DNA of 64,000 nucleotides from Bacteroidota bacterium. Lineage in GTDB: Bacteria; Bacteroidota; Bacteroidia; Flavobacteriales_D; Crocinitomicaceae. The translations under genes were made by a program, and so were the position numbers. Numbering within the stretch: the stretch's first letter is position 1; each line of letters starts with the position of its first letter. The stretch lies in assembly GCA_006226425.1 (NCBI GenBank), contig SBGX01000029.1, positions 1 through 64,000 on the forward strand. The letters run 5' to 3'. This document shows, in pieces, positions 16,035-23,770 of the stretch. The notes beneath the pieces are model-generated. The model did no database searches. It was not told the DNA's origin and was given only the letters and a program-made list of their open reading frames with translations.

Positions 16035-16754
16035 ATGATCGCAAAAAAAAATCCGAGGTATGACCTCGAAAGAAAACGGCTCGTCTTTTTTCAAACGGGC
16101 TTGCTAATCGCAGGAGCTTTTACATTAGCAGCTTTTGCATGGAGAACGCCTATGTCCAAAGAAGTTCAGTCGGCTAAAGTCACAAAGGATTTCATTCCTA
16201 TTTATGAATTGAGTGAAAAACCAGAGAAAGTCCTTGAGAAGAAGTCAAAGACTAGCGCGAGCAATGATCAAAAGAAACAGGAAGAGTTGGATTCTCAATC
16301 TCAGGTGAATGAATTGACGCAGCAAAAAAAGAATGAACAGTCTTCAAAACAAAAATCGAATGTTGGCGTTGTCACTCGCTTAAGAACAGGATCAAAAAAC
16401 TTGTTGTCTATGGTGGGGCAGCCCAACTTGAAACCGGATAGCATTCATGATTTCGTGGATCGTTCACCTCAATTTCAGGGCGGTTTTGAAGCCTGGGTAG
16501 ATTTTTACAAGAAAAACCTGAGGTATCCTGAGGCGGCAATTGTGAATGGGGAACAAGGAAAAGTGTATGTCTCATTCGTCATTGAAAAAGATGGCGATGT
16601 GAGTCATGTGAAACTGGAACGAGGAGTAAGTGAGGATCTGAACAGGGAAGCCTTAAGATTGGTTTCTTCGATGCCTGATTGGTTGCCAGGTGAATTTAAG
16701 GGAAAACGGGTCAGAACGAGAATGAGATTACCGGTGAATTTTAAACTCGATTAG
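16035..16754 (+). CDS. TonB-like energy-transducer protein
   Basis: A 239-residue protein with one N-terminal membrane helix (about 19-37, FFQTGLLIAGAFTLAAFAW), a polar linker rich in K, Q, E and S (about 55-115), and a C-terminal TonB domain (about 150-239) containing YPEAAIVNGEQGKVYVSFVI and ending in RMRLPVNF. TonB couples the proton motive force to outer-membrane receptors. The linker lacks the proline/lysine repeats of classical TonB, a frequent variation in Bacteroidota. No exbB/exbD is adjacent. Confidence 0.8.
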   Translation: MIAKKNPRYDLERKRLVFFQTGLLIAGAFTLAAFAWRTPMSKEVQSAKVTKDFIPIYELSEKPEKVLEKKSKTSASNDQKKQEELDSQSQVNELTQQKKNEQSSKQKSNVGVVTRLRTGSKNLLSMVGQPNLKPDSIHDFVDRSPQFQGGFEAWVDFYKKNLRYPEAAIVNGEQGKVYVSFVIEKDGDVSHVKLERGVSEDLNREALRLVSSMPDWLPGEFKGKRVRTRMRLPVNFKLD

Positions 16755-16773
16755 AAGTCAAAACAGAAAGAAG

Positions 16774-16807
16774 AAAAGTGGAATTGAGTGTTCAGTTCCA
16801 CTTTTTT
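16774..16807 (+). terminator. Terminator after the TonB-like gene
   Basis: Stem AAGTGGAA/TTCCACTT with a 12-base loop followed by TTTT, ending 28 bases before the next ATG. The sugar transferase gene therefore needs its own promoter, and TACCTTTG follows at 16820. Confidence 0.8.
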
Positions 16808-16819
16808 GTTGGAAAGAAG

Positions 16820-16827
16820 TACCTTTG
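16820..16827 (+). promoter_or_regulatory. -7 box seven bases before the sugar transferase ATG
   Basis: TACCTTTG ends seven bases before the ATG and lies directly behind the preceding terminator. No TTTG occurs at 19 bases upstream. The predicted RNA start coincides with the start codon. Confidence 0.5.
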
Positions 16828-16834
16828 ACAAGTC

Positions 16835-17428
16835 ATGGCAAAGCGAATATTTGATATTGTGGTTTCTTCAATCATTCTGTTGTGTTTCCTTCCATTTGGG
16901 ATTCTCATTGCCTTGATGATTTTACTGGAAAGTAGGGGAGGGATTTTTTACGTGCAGGAGCGGATAGGACTTCATGGAGTGCCTTTTGGTTTGTTTAAAT
17001 TCCGGACGATGCGAAAAAATGCAGATCGGGAAGGTAAACTGACGGTAGGCATGAAAGATTCCAGGATTACGAAAGTTGGATATTTTTTACGCCGGTTTAA
17101 ACTGGACGAATTCCCTCAGTTTCTGAATGTTCTTCTGGGAGATATGAGTATTGTGGGGCCGAGGCCTGAGGTGGAGGAATATGTGAAACTCTATACGGAA
17201 GAACAAAGAAGAGTGTTGGATGTGAGGCCTGGAATCACGGATTATGCCTCGCTGGAATACTTTGACGAAAATGCTCTTTTGGGAAAATCTGATAATCCGC
17301 AGCGAACGTATATCGAAGAGATCATGCCAAAGAAGATTGCACTAAATCAGCGATATATAGATCGATCGGGTTTAAGGGAAGATGTTAAACTTCTCTTTTT
17401 AACAGCAAAAAAAATGATTGGGGCTTAG
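16835..17428 (+). CDS. Initiating sugar-phosphate transferase (PglC/WcaJ family)
   Basis: A 197-residue monotopic phosphoglycosyl transferase of the small, PglC-like form, with only the catalytic domain. It moves a sugar-phosphate from a UDP-sugar to undecaprenyl phosphate, the first step of polysaccharide or glycan assembly at the inner membrane. Seen: an N-terminal re-entrant helix (about 9-31), FKFRTMRKNAD (55-64), the catalytic pair D91-E92 (LDEFPQ) and IVGPRPEV (107-113). It could start the repeat unit made by the locus at 42-61 kb, which has no gene of this family. Its stop overlaps the next, convergent gene's stop (TTAG). Confidence 0.9.
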   Translation: MAKRIFDIVVSSIILLCFLPFGILIALMILLESRGGIFYVQERIGLHGVPFGLFKFRTMRKNADREGKLTVGMKDSRITKVGYFLRRFKLDEFPQFLNVLLGDMSIVGPRPEVEEYVKLYTEEQRRVLDVRPGITDYASLEYFDENALLGKSDNPQRTYIEEIMPKKIALNQRYIDRSGLREDVKLLFLTAKKMIGA

Positions 17429-17760
17429 TATTTGCGTACCCGAAAACGTTTGATTTGACCCTGAATCTCAATGAAAAGGAAGTAGTCGCCAATCGGATCG
17501 TCGACCAGGCTGATTATTTGGGTTTTTCCCTTTCCTTCCTGGCAAATTTTGCCTTGCATGGATACCAATTGATAGGAGGTGATGTGTTCACCGCCTCGGA
17601 CGAATAAGATTTCACTTGTTGGGTTTGGGAATACCAGAATTTCTTCAAGTTTTTTCGAAATAGAATCCGACTCTAGAGCCGCCTGTCCTAAGGTACTTAA
17701 GGAAGCGGAGATAAATAAAACAATCAAAACACCTCTCATCATCACACAGTTTATCGTCAT
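17425..17760 (-). CDS. Exported mini-protein consisting almost only of a T9SS type A sorting domain
   Basis: A 111-residue protein with a signal peptide (the likely true start is M7 or M8: MRGVLIVLFISASLSTLGQA) and, after only about 15 residues, a C-terminal type IX secretion sorting domain: VFPNPTSEILFVRGG, then SYQLVSMQGKICQEG and the final block FIEIQGQIKRFRVRKY. Such domains direct cargo through the T9SS, then are removed as it is anchored. There is almost no passenger. It may be a degraded cargo gene, or a small protein that uses the beta-sandwich itself. The six genes at 21-27 kb encode the matching machine. Confidence 0.7.
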   Translation of the reverse strand: MTINCVMMRGVLIVLFISASLSTLGQAALESDSISKKLEEILVFPNPTSEILFVRGGEHITSYQLVSMQGKICQEGKGKTQIISLVDDPIGDYFLFIEIQGQIKRFRVRKY

Positions 17761-17793
17761 AACAGGAAGAAGTCAACTTTGTTACAGAAAGAT

Positions 17794-17801
17794 TAAATTT
17801 G
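17794..17801 (+). promoter_or_regulatory. -7 box of the alkyltransferase-like gene
   Basis: TAAATTTG lies 16 bases before the ATG at 17818. No TTG at the 19-base spacing was seen. Confidence 0.4.
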
Positions 17802-17817
17802 AAGAAAATGAAGAGAA

Positions 17818-18183
17818 ATGACTGATCAGGCAAGTCGTAAGTTGTATGAGCGACACAAGGATTTTTTTGAATCTGTATATATGGTAGTGCGGGAAATTCC
17901 CGAGGGAAGAGTCACTAGTTATGGCGCGATTGCATCATATCTCGGAGCCAAAAGATCGGCACGCATGGTTGGTTGGGCGATGAATGCCTCTTACAAGTCT
18001 CCAGGAGTTCCGGCTCATCGGGTGGTAAACCGGGAAGGTTTACTAAGTGGAAAACATCATTTCGCAGACGCAGATCAAATGGAGAATCTTCTAAAAAGAG
18101 AAGGAGTAGAGGTTAGGAATGATCGCGTAGTAGATTTTAAATTAAAATTCTGGGACCCATCCAGAGAACTGGAGGTTTATTGA
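17818..18183 (+). CDS. Alkyltransferase-like (ATL) protein, MGMT family without the acceptor cysteine
   Basis: A 121-residue protein of the 6-O-methylguanine-DNA methyltransferase C-terminal fold. It has the DNA-binding region IPEGRVTSYGAIASYLGA with the recognition helix (ARMVGWAMNA), but the active-site PCHRV is VPAHRVV, so the alkyl-accepting cysteine is alanine. ATL proteins bind O6-alkylguanine and hand it to nucleotide excision repair rather than repair it directly. The first ATG of the frame, 17818, keeps the domain intact. Its last seven bases overlap the convergent lipoprotein gene. Confidence 0.85.
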   Translation: MTDQASRKLYERHKDFFESVYMVVREIPEGRVTSYGAIASYLGAKRSARMVGWAMNASYKSPGVPAHRVVNREGLLSGKHHFADADQMENLLKREGVEVRNDRVVDFKLKFWDPSRELEVY

Positions 18184-18434
18184 CCCCACAATTCTTTCAT
18201 GAACAAATCTTCGTTTCCGGAGATTTTTGCCTGAATCTGAATTTCTTTTTCTAACTCACTCAGCAGATTTCGGATATCCGAATCTCCTGACTCATTCATG
18301 ACCGCCATTAATTCTTGATGCTTATGTTTCAATTCCATGGCCTTCGACATGCGTTCAGCATATTCGGACTGGCAGGATTGAAGCCCTCCAAGGGATAGCA
18401 TTAGTAGTGTAGCAAGTATGTATGTTAGTTTCAT
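18177..18434 (-). CDS. Small predicted lipoprotein
   Basis: An 85-residue protein of unknown function starting at the ATG 18434 (MKLTYILATLLMLSLGG...). The signal peptide ends in LQSC, a lipobox-like site typical of Bacteroidota lipoproteins, followed by a short, mostly helical, charged region (YAERMSKAMELKHKHQEL). A longer frame begins at 18503 but lacks a sensible N-terminus. I recognise no domain. It is convergent with the ATL gene. Confidence 0.6.
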   Translation of the reverse strand: MKLTYILATLLMLSLGGLQSCQSEYAERMSKAMELKHKHQELMAVMNESGDSDIRNLLSELEKEIQIQAKISGNEDLFMKELWGQ

Positions 18435-18629
18435 ATTGCAAAGAAACGGCAGGATTGAACTAAAACCAATTTTTTTGTTTTTTGTCAGCTCCGATTTGTT
18501 CATTCATTCCCCAGAAATATTCGACGGGCTGAATCAAAGCCTTTGAAAATGGTGTCTGGAGGCCAATTTTCCAATAAAAGGACATAAAAATGCCACTTTA
18601 AATTCGGGGGATTCTAAATTTCAAATGGC

Positions 18630-18637
18630 TATTTTTG
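18630..18637 (+). promoter_or_regulatory. -7 box four bases before the SDR gene ATG
   Basis: TATTTTTG ends four bases before the ATG at 18642 in the 207-base divergent region after the lipoprotein gene. No -33 TTTG at 19 bases was seen. It suggests a leaderless transcript. Confidence 0.45.
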
Positions 18638-18641
18638 CAGA

Positions 18642-19655
18642 ATGATTTTGGTAACAGGTGCATCTGGTGTTTTGGGCAGCAATTTGCTTTTTGAGTTGAG
18701 CTCCCGTGAAAAGAAGATTAGAGCAATGTACCGGGATCAGAAACGGGTGGAAAAAGTGCGGCAACTATTTGACTTGTTGTCACATGATAAGGAGGAGGCG
18801 GAAAAAAGATGGTCTGGAATTGAGTGGTTTTCTGGAGATATTTTGGATGTTATTGCTTTAAAGGAAGCAATGAAGGGGGTGGATGAGGTCTTTCATTGTG
18901 CGGCCATGGTGTCCTATCGAAGAAGAGATTTTATTCGAATGATGCAGGTCAATGGAGCTGGTACGGCAAACGTGGTAAACATGGCTTTGGAAGAAGGTGT
19001 AAAGCGTTTTTGTCATGTATCCTCTACCGCTGCTGTGGGAAAAGAAAAGCATGGCACTATATATAAGGTGTCGGAAACGAATAAATGGACGCAGGATAAA
19101 AACACTTCCGGATACGCCATTTCGAAGCACACCGCCGAAAAGGAGGTTTGGAGAGCGATGGAAGAGGGCTTGGATGCAGTCATTATAAATCCGAGCGTGA
19201 TTCTTGGTCCTGGAAATTGGGAGGATAGTTCCCTGACAATTTTGGGTTCGGTAGAAAAAGGCATGTTGTTTTATACCGAGGGGAGCAATGCCTTTGTTGA
19301 TGTGCGTGAAGTTGTTCGATCAGCAATCTTTTTGATGGAATCAGGGATAAAGGGACAGCGTTATTTGTGTACGGGAACCAATATTCCCTTTCGGGAGTTA
19401 TTCAAAAGGATCGCACAGGAGTTGGGGAAGAAAGAACCGAAATTTCGGGCGGGTAGGCTGGCTTGTGAATTGGCCTGGAGGCTAGATTCATTGAAGGCTG
19501 TTTTTACGGGGCATCATGTGTTAACCAAAGAATCGGTCCATAGTGCACAATCGAAGGTGGAATATGATAGCTCAAAACTCTCAAAACTTTTGGAGCCGAC
19601 CTACCCGGATTTAATAGAGACGATTCGGTATGCTGTAAAGAACCGGTTGAACTAA
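18642..19655 (+). CDS. NAD-dependent epimerase/dehydratase (extended SDR)
   Basis: A 337-residue extended short-chain dehydrogenase. Rossmann motif TGASGVLGSNLL (5-16), HCAAMVSYRRRDF (85-97), and the catalytic Y158/K162 in YAISKHTAE. The combination resembles the 3-beta-hydroxysteroid/dihydroflavonol reductase-like group (VNGAGTANVVNMAL) rather than nucleotide-sugar epimerases. The substrate is unknown. It stands alone between two divergent or unrelated genes. Confidence 0.8.
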   Translation: MILVTGASGVLGSNLLFELSSREKKIRAMYRDQKRVEKVRQLFDLLSHDKEEAEKRWSGIEWFSGDILDVIALKEAMKGVDEVFHCAAMVSYRRRDFIRMMQVNGAGTANVVNMALEEGVKRFCHVSSTAAVGKEKHGTIYKVSETNKWTQDKNTSGYAISKHTAEKEVWRAMEEGLDAVIINPSVILGPGNWEDSSLTILGSVEKGMLFYTEGSNAFVDVREVVRSAIFLMESGIKGQRYLCTGTNIPFRELFKRIAQELGKKEPKFRAGRLACELAWRLDSLKAVFTGHHVLTKESVHSAQSKVEYDSSKLSKLLEPTYPDLIETIRYAVKNRLN

Positions 19656-19718
19656 GTTTTCAACGTTGCTATATGAATTCTTTTTCAACCTCGGAATAAT
19701 GAGGGGCTTTCTGAAGTT

Positions 19719-19726
19719 TACTTTTG
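19719..19726 (+). promoter_or_regulatory. Possible -7 box of the arginase-fold gene
   Basis: TACTTTTG, 55 bases before the ATG at 19782, fits TAnnTTTG. I could not find a matching -33 element, so this is tentative. Confidence 0.35.
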
Positions 19727-19781
19727 TATGATTATACTTGGTTTGTAACAAACTGGATACAAAACCTCAGAACCCTTTTCG

Positions 19782-20930
19782 ATGAAAGATATCTCAATCT
19801 ATTTTCGCCCGCTGGAGGAGCGGGGCGCTTTTGAAGAACAATCACTAGGCTCAAGATTCCAAAAACATTCGGAAAAGGGGTTCCCGGAGCTAAGTACCGG
19901 AATAGCTATTTTTTCATGCCCAGAATTTCGCCGTTCTGAATTTCATGTATCTAAGGATGAAGGGCATTGGAGGAAACGTTTGTATGAACTTAAGTTTGGA
20001 GGAGATTGGAGCTTTTCCTGTTTTGATTTGGGGGAGGTGATTCCAGGGGATACGATTGAGAACACCTATTTTGCGATTAGTCAGATTATCACGGAGTTAG
20101 TAAAGAATCAGATTGTGCCGGTCCTTATAGGCGGAAGTCAGGATCTAACCTATGCCATGTATCAGGGGTATCAGCAACTCGAACAATTGTTGAATCTGAC
20201 GGTGATTGATAAGAGTTTTGATCTTGGGGAACCGGATGAGGAGGTGAAGGCAGATGCTTTTATCAGTAAAATTTTAATGTCTCGTCCGTGTTACCTGTTC
20301 AATTGTGCCAACATAGGGGTTCAGCAGCCCTATGTGCGGAAAGATGACATTGATCTTTTTGAGAAGCTATTTTTTGATGTATGTCGTCTGGGAGAGTTTA
20401 ACGCTGATTTTAAAAGAGCAGAACCACTGTTAAGAAATACTGACCTAATGAGTATCGATATGGATGCAGTTAGAAGATCCGATTATCAGGGGTTGTCAAA
20501 CACTCCCAATGGTTTTTACGCGGATCAGATTTGTCAGATCATGAAGTATGCCGGTATCAGTGATAAATTGTCTTCCATTGGCTTCTTCAATGTGGCGCAC
20601 AGAGCAGAGGCGGGGGTAGAGGATGCGTTGTTGGCAGAGATGCTGTGGTACTTTATGGATGGTTATGCTCAACGAAAAGGAGATTTCCCAGTTGGGAGCA
20701 AAAAAGATTACCAACGCTTCATTGTTCATTTAGAAGGGCAGGAAGAAGATTTAGTCTTCTACAAAAGTCCCAGGTCGGATCGTTGGTGGATGGAGGTGCC
20801 ATACCCACCGGTGAAAGGGAATCAGTATGAACGGCAACATATAGTTCCTTGTAATCAAGAAGATTACGAACAGGCTATGAAAAACGAAATGCCGGACCTT
20901 TGGTGGAAGACCTATCAGAAACTACATTAA
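19782..20930 (+). CDS. Arginase/formiminoglutamase-fold protein with altered metal site
   Basis: A 382-residue member of the arginase-agmatinase-formiminoglutamase superfamily, recognisable from IGGSQDLTYAMYQGY (117-130) and the SxDxD signature MSIDMDAVRRSD (223-234). The six Mn ligands of active members are two His and four Asp. Here the GGxH histidine is Q120, and the DxHxD motif reads DKSFD (D143, S145, D147), so both histidines are gone while all four aspartates (143, 147, 226, 228) remain. It may bind a different metal or no longer catalyse urea-type hydrolysis. I believe related Bacteroidota proteins share this, but could not check. Confidence 0.75.
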   Translation: MKDISIYFRPLEERGAFEEQSLGSRFQKHSEKGFPELSTGIAIFSCPEFRRSEFHVSKDEGHWRKRLYELKFGGDWSFSCFDLGEVIPGDTIENTYFAISQIITELVKNQIVPVLIGGSQDLTYAMYQGYQQLEQLLNLTVIDKSFDLGEPDEEVKADAFISKILMSRPCYLFNCANIGVQQPYVRKDDIDLFEKLFFDVCRLGEFNADFKRAEPLLRNTDLMSIDMDAVRRSDYQGLSNTPNGFYADQICQIMKYAGISDKLSSIGFFNVAHRAEAGVEDALLAEMLWYFMDGYAQRKGDFPVGSKKDYQRFIVHLEGQEEDLVFYKSPRSDRWWMEVPYPPVKGNQYERQHIVPCNQEDYEQAMKNEMPDLWWKTYQKLH

Positions 20931-21042
20931 TCGCGTGGTTCAATTTCGTCGGATAGACAGTTATAAAGAGACTTTCAAGACTTGCAAAAAAATTGAAAAA
21001 TAATTGGCGTATTAATAAAATTGATTATTTTAGTGCCCAATT

Positions 21043-21065
21043 GTCAGGGGAAAATACGTCCTGAC
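21043..21065 (+). promoter_or_regulatory. Leader hairpin before the T9SS operon
   Basis: GTCAGG (21043-21048) pairs with CCTGAC (21060-21065) across an 11-base loop, 26 bases before the porP ATG. There is no T-run, so it is not a terminator. It could affect translation or stability of the porP-gld transcript. Confidence 0.3.
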
Positions 21066-21091
21066 GATGGCTAAGTATATGTAAACCAGCA

Positions 21092-22042
21092 ATGTTTATG
21101 AAAAAAAACATTTTGACTCTTTCAGCTTTTGTTGCTTTGTCCGGAGCATGTTTGTTCGGGCAGCAGGATAAGTTGTTAACTCATTTTATTTACGATAAAA
21201 TGACAATTAACCCGGCTTCAACAGGACTGTCGAAAGGAATTTCGGCGACATCGGTCTATCGAAACCAGTGGGATAAGATTAATGGAGCTCCAAACTCCGT
21301 CCTTCTAAATGTGGAAGGGAGTGTTCCTATGGTTCCGGGAGGACTTGGGATGTCGTTCTATCACGATGCAATTGGTAAAATGCGTCAGAATAGTTTGTTG
21401 ATTAACTATAGTTTTCCTTACAGAATCCAGGGGCTTGGAACAATTGCGGCCGGAATTGGTGTGGGAATGGTGAATATCGGCTTCGATCCGAAGTGGATTC
21501 CGCCAGTAACGCTGAATGACCCGTTGTTGCCAGGAGTGAATGGTGGTACAAATTTTGATGTCAACTTTGGTGTGATGTTGAAAGGAGACCAGAATTATTA
21601 CTTCGGGGTTTCGATGGCTCACCTGACAAAGGCAGCGATTAAAAATGTGAATTATTCGAATGCGAGAAACCTGTTTATCATGGCGGGATATACACATGCT
21701 GTTACGGCGCCTACGGCGAACGGTTTGCCAGGGAAGCGAATCGATGCTCAGATGGTTGCACGAACGGAATTTGTTAAGTTTTCTACCGAATTGAATGTGC
21801 GTTACTTGCATGATAAAGATTTGTTTTACGGAGGTTTAACTTACCGGATTACAGATGGTATTGGCTTGATGGGAGGATTTAATCCGCCTCAGATTCCAAA
21901 CTTTACGGTAGGTTATTCCTATGATTTGACCTTGAACGGATTGAGAGACATCTCAAATGGTTCTCACGAATTCTTACTAAAATACGTGTACTTCTTACCT
22001 CCGCCACCTGTGCAGAAGTCTAAGCACCCAAGATGGTTGTAA
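21092..22042 (+). CDS. porP: PorP/SprF family type IX secretion membrane protein
   Basis: A 316-residue outer-membrane beta-barrel of the PorP/SprF family. The signal peptide (probably from M3, MKKNILTLSAFVALSGACLFG) is followed by the family start QDKLLTHFIYDKMTINPAST and the typical SVYRNQWDKINGAPNS. PorP-type proteins act with the T9SS outer-membrane ring (GldK/N) and, in gliding flavobacteria, SprF helps export the SprB adhesin. It lies directly upstream of gldK, the arrangement known for porPKLMN. I cannot separate PorP from SprF. Confidence 0.9.
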   Translation: MFMKKNILTLSAFVALSGACLFGQQDKLLTHFIYDKMTINPASTGLSKGISATSVYRNQWDKINGAPNSVLLNVEGSVPMVPGGLGMSFYHDAIGKMRQNSLLINYSFPYRIQGLGTIAAGIGVGMVNIGFDPKWIPPVTLNDPLLPGVNGGTNFDVNFGVMLKGDQNYYFGVSMAHLTKAAIKNVNYSNARNLFIMAGYTHAVTAPTANGLPGKRIDAQMVARTEFVKFSTELNVRYLHDKDLFYGGLTYRITDGIGLMGGFNPPQIPNFTVGYSYDLTLNGLRDISNGSHEFLLKYVYFLPPPPVQKSKHPRWL

Positions 22043-22151
22043 GAGAAGTTAGAAAAAAAATGTAACCTTTTAAGGTGAATCTCCGTTATACCGAAGAAGT
22101 TGATCCTGTAGAATGTTAAAATTGGTATCCGGAGACTTAAAATAAGGAAGA

Positions 22152-23705
22152 ATGAGAAAATTATTTTTTGTAGGTCTTATTGCTGTGATGGTCGCTTCGT
22201 GTAAGTCGCGATCTGGGAATCTGACAGGAGTGTTGGGTAGACCGGTGTATCAGCCTGAAATTCCGATGGGAATGATCTATATACCTTCGGGCTCTTACTC
22301 GATGGGACAGAATGATCAGGATGTTCCCTTCTTGCATCAGTCGCGTTCAAAAACAGTTTCTGTTCAGGCTTTTTACATGGACCAAACAGAGATTACCAAT
22401 AACGAATACAGACAGTTCGTTTATTGGGTGCGTGATTCGATCGCAAGGGAAAAGATTTATATCGGACTATCAGAAGATGAAGATGCAGCCGAATACATCA
22501 ATTATCAGGATCGTTATTTCAATGAGGGATCATTGGAATTTGAAGACTTTGATCCGTCTAACCGGGATGAAAACCGGGAGATGTTCGCATTGAACTGGGA
22601 TCGTGTCTTTGATTATGAAGATAAGCGAAACGAGGAAATCATGCCATTGTTGGCGGATATGTACTATCCTCAGCCTGAGCGATTCTACAAGAGACGTGAA
22701 ATTGATACACGAAAGTTGAACTTCAAATATTTCTGGATTGATTTGCGTGAAGCAGCCAGAAGAGGCCGTATTGATATCGTTCCGAATGGTTACAATAACC
22801 AGGGAGATTTGATTTCAAATAACCACCGTCAGTTGAATACGCCACCACATCCGTTCACAGAAGAACCGCAAGGGATGGACTTGGATATGGGGGTATTCAA
22901 TAAGAAGGGACAGAACAACGCAATCAGAGGACATGAGAACCGTCAACGATTCATTATTGATGAGCAAATCAATGTGTATCCTGATACATTGTGTTGGGTG
23001 AGAGACTTTACTTACTCATTCCACGATCCAATGACAAACATGTATTTCTGGCATCCTGGGTATGACAATTACCCAATTGTAGGGATTACATGGGTTCAGG
23101 CGAAAGCATTCAGTATCTGGAGAACGCAATTATTGAACTCATGGCTTCAGGCAATGGGAGAGTTGTATGTGAACGACTTCCGTTTGCCAACAGAGTCTGA
23201 GTGGGAGCGTGGAGCCAGAGGTGATTTGGCGCAGTCAGCATACCCATGGGGAGGACCTTACATTCGAAACGAAGCAGGATGTTTCCTGGGTAACTTTAAG
23301 CCAATGCGTGGACGTTACTTTGAAGATGGAGGTTTCCACACGGTGAAAGCATTCTCTTACAACCCGAATGGATGGGGATTGTATTGTATGGCTGGAAACG
23401 TTGCCGAATGGTGTGAAACAGCTTACGATGAGTCAATGTATGAATTTTCAAATGACCTGAATACGGAATACCGCTATGATGCGATGGACTGGGATCCACC
23501 ATCAATGAAGCGTAAAGTGTTGCGTGGAGGATCATGGAAAGATATCGGATATTACCTGCAAAATGGTACACGTAACTACGAGTATCAGGATACGGCCAAG
23601 TCATACATCGGATTCCGAAACGTAATGACACACATCGGTCGAGGTGGAAAGAATTTCTCAGCGGAAGGAAGTGAAGATATAGAAAGTGATATCGAGCTGC
23701 GTTAA
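22152..23705 (+). CDS. gldK: T9SS outer-membrane ring lipoprotein GldK (PorK)
   Basis: A 517-residue lipoprotein (MRKLFFVGLIAVMVASC, lipid-modified C17) with a formylglycine-generating-enzyme/sulfatase-modifying-factor fold: YIPSGSYSMGQNDQD near residue 40, FYMDQTEITNNEYRQF (about 74), FRLPTESEWERGARG (about 345), and the C-terminal MAGNVAEWCETAYDES and GFRNVMTHIG. GldK and GldN form the periplasmic ring linked to the outer membrane in the type IX secretion system. It is the first gld gene of the operon and follows porP by 109 bases. Confidence 0.95.
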   Translation: MRKLFFVGLIAVMVASCKSRSGNLTGVLGRPVYQPEIPMGMIYIPSGSYSMGQNDQDVPFLHQSRSKTVSVQAFYMDQTEITNNEYRQFVYWVRDSIAREKIYIGLSEDEDAAEYINYQDRYFNEGSLEFEDFDPSNRDENREMFALNWDRVFDYEDKRNEEIMPLLADMYYPQPERFYKRREIDTRKLNFKYFWIDLREAARRGRIDIVPNGYNNQGDLISNNHRQLNTPPHPFTEEPQGMDLDMGVFNKKGQNNAIRGHENRQRFIIDEQINVYPDTLCWVRDFTYSFHDPMTNMYFWHPGYDNYPIVGITWVQAKAFSIWRTQLLNSWLQAMGELYVNDFRLPTESEWERGARGDLAQSAYPWGGPYIRNEAGCFLGNFKPMRGRYFEDGGFHTVKAFSYNPNGWGLYCMAGNVAEWCETAYDESMYEFSNDLNTEYRYDAMDWDPPSMKRKVLRGGSWKDIGYYLQNGTRNYEYQDTAKSYIGFRNVMTHIGRGGKNFSAEGSEDIESDIELR

Positions 23706-23770
23706 ACTGTGGAATACATAAATACAAATCAATAACAATTTATTTTTAATCTTTTTAAAAATCAGAAACT

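Noticed and set aside
18435-18503. 23-residue N-terminal extension of the small lipoprotein
   Set aside because: The extension is polar and basic and would block the signal peptide that begins at the internal ATG (18434).
21305-21811. 168-codon minus-strand ORF inside porP
   Set aside because: Antisense to a clear PorP/SprF gene; the product is rich in Arg, His and Ser with no recognisable motif.
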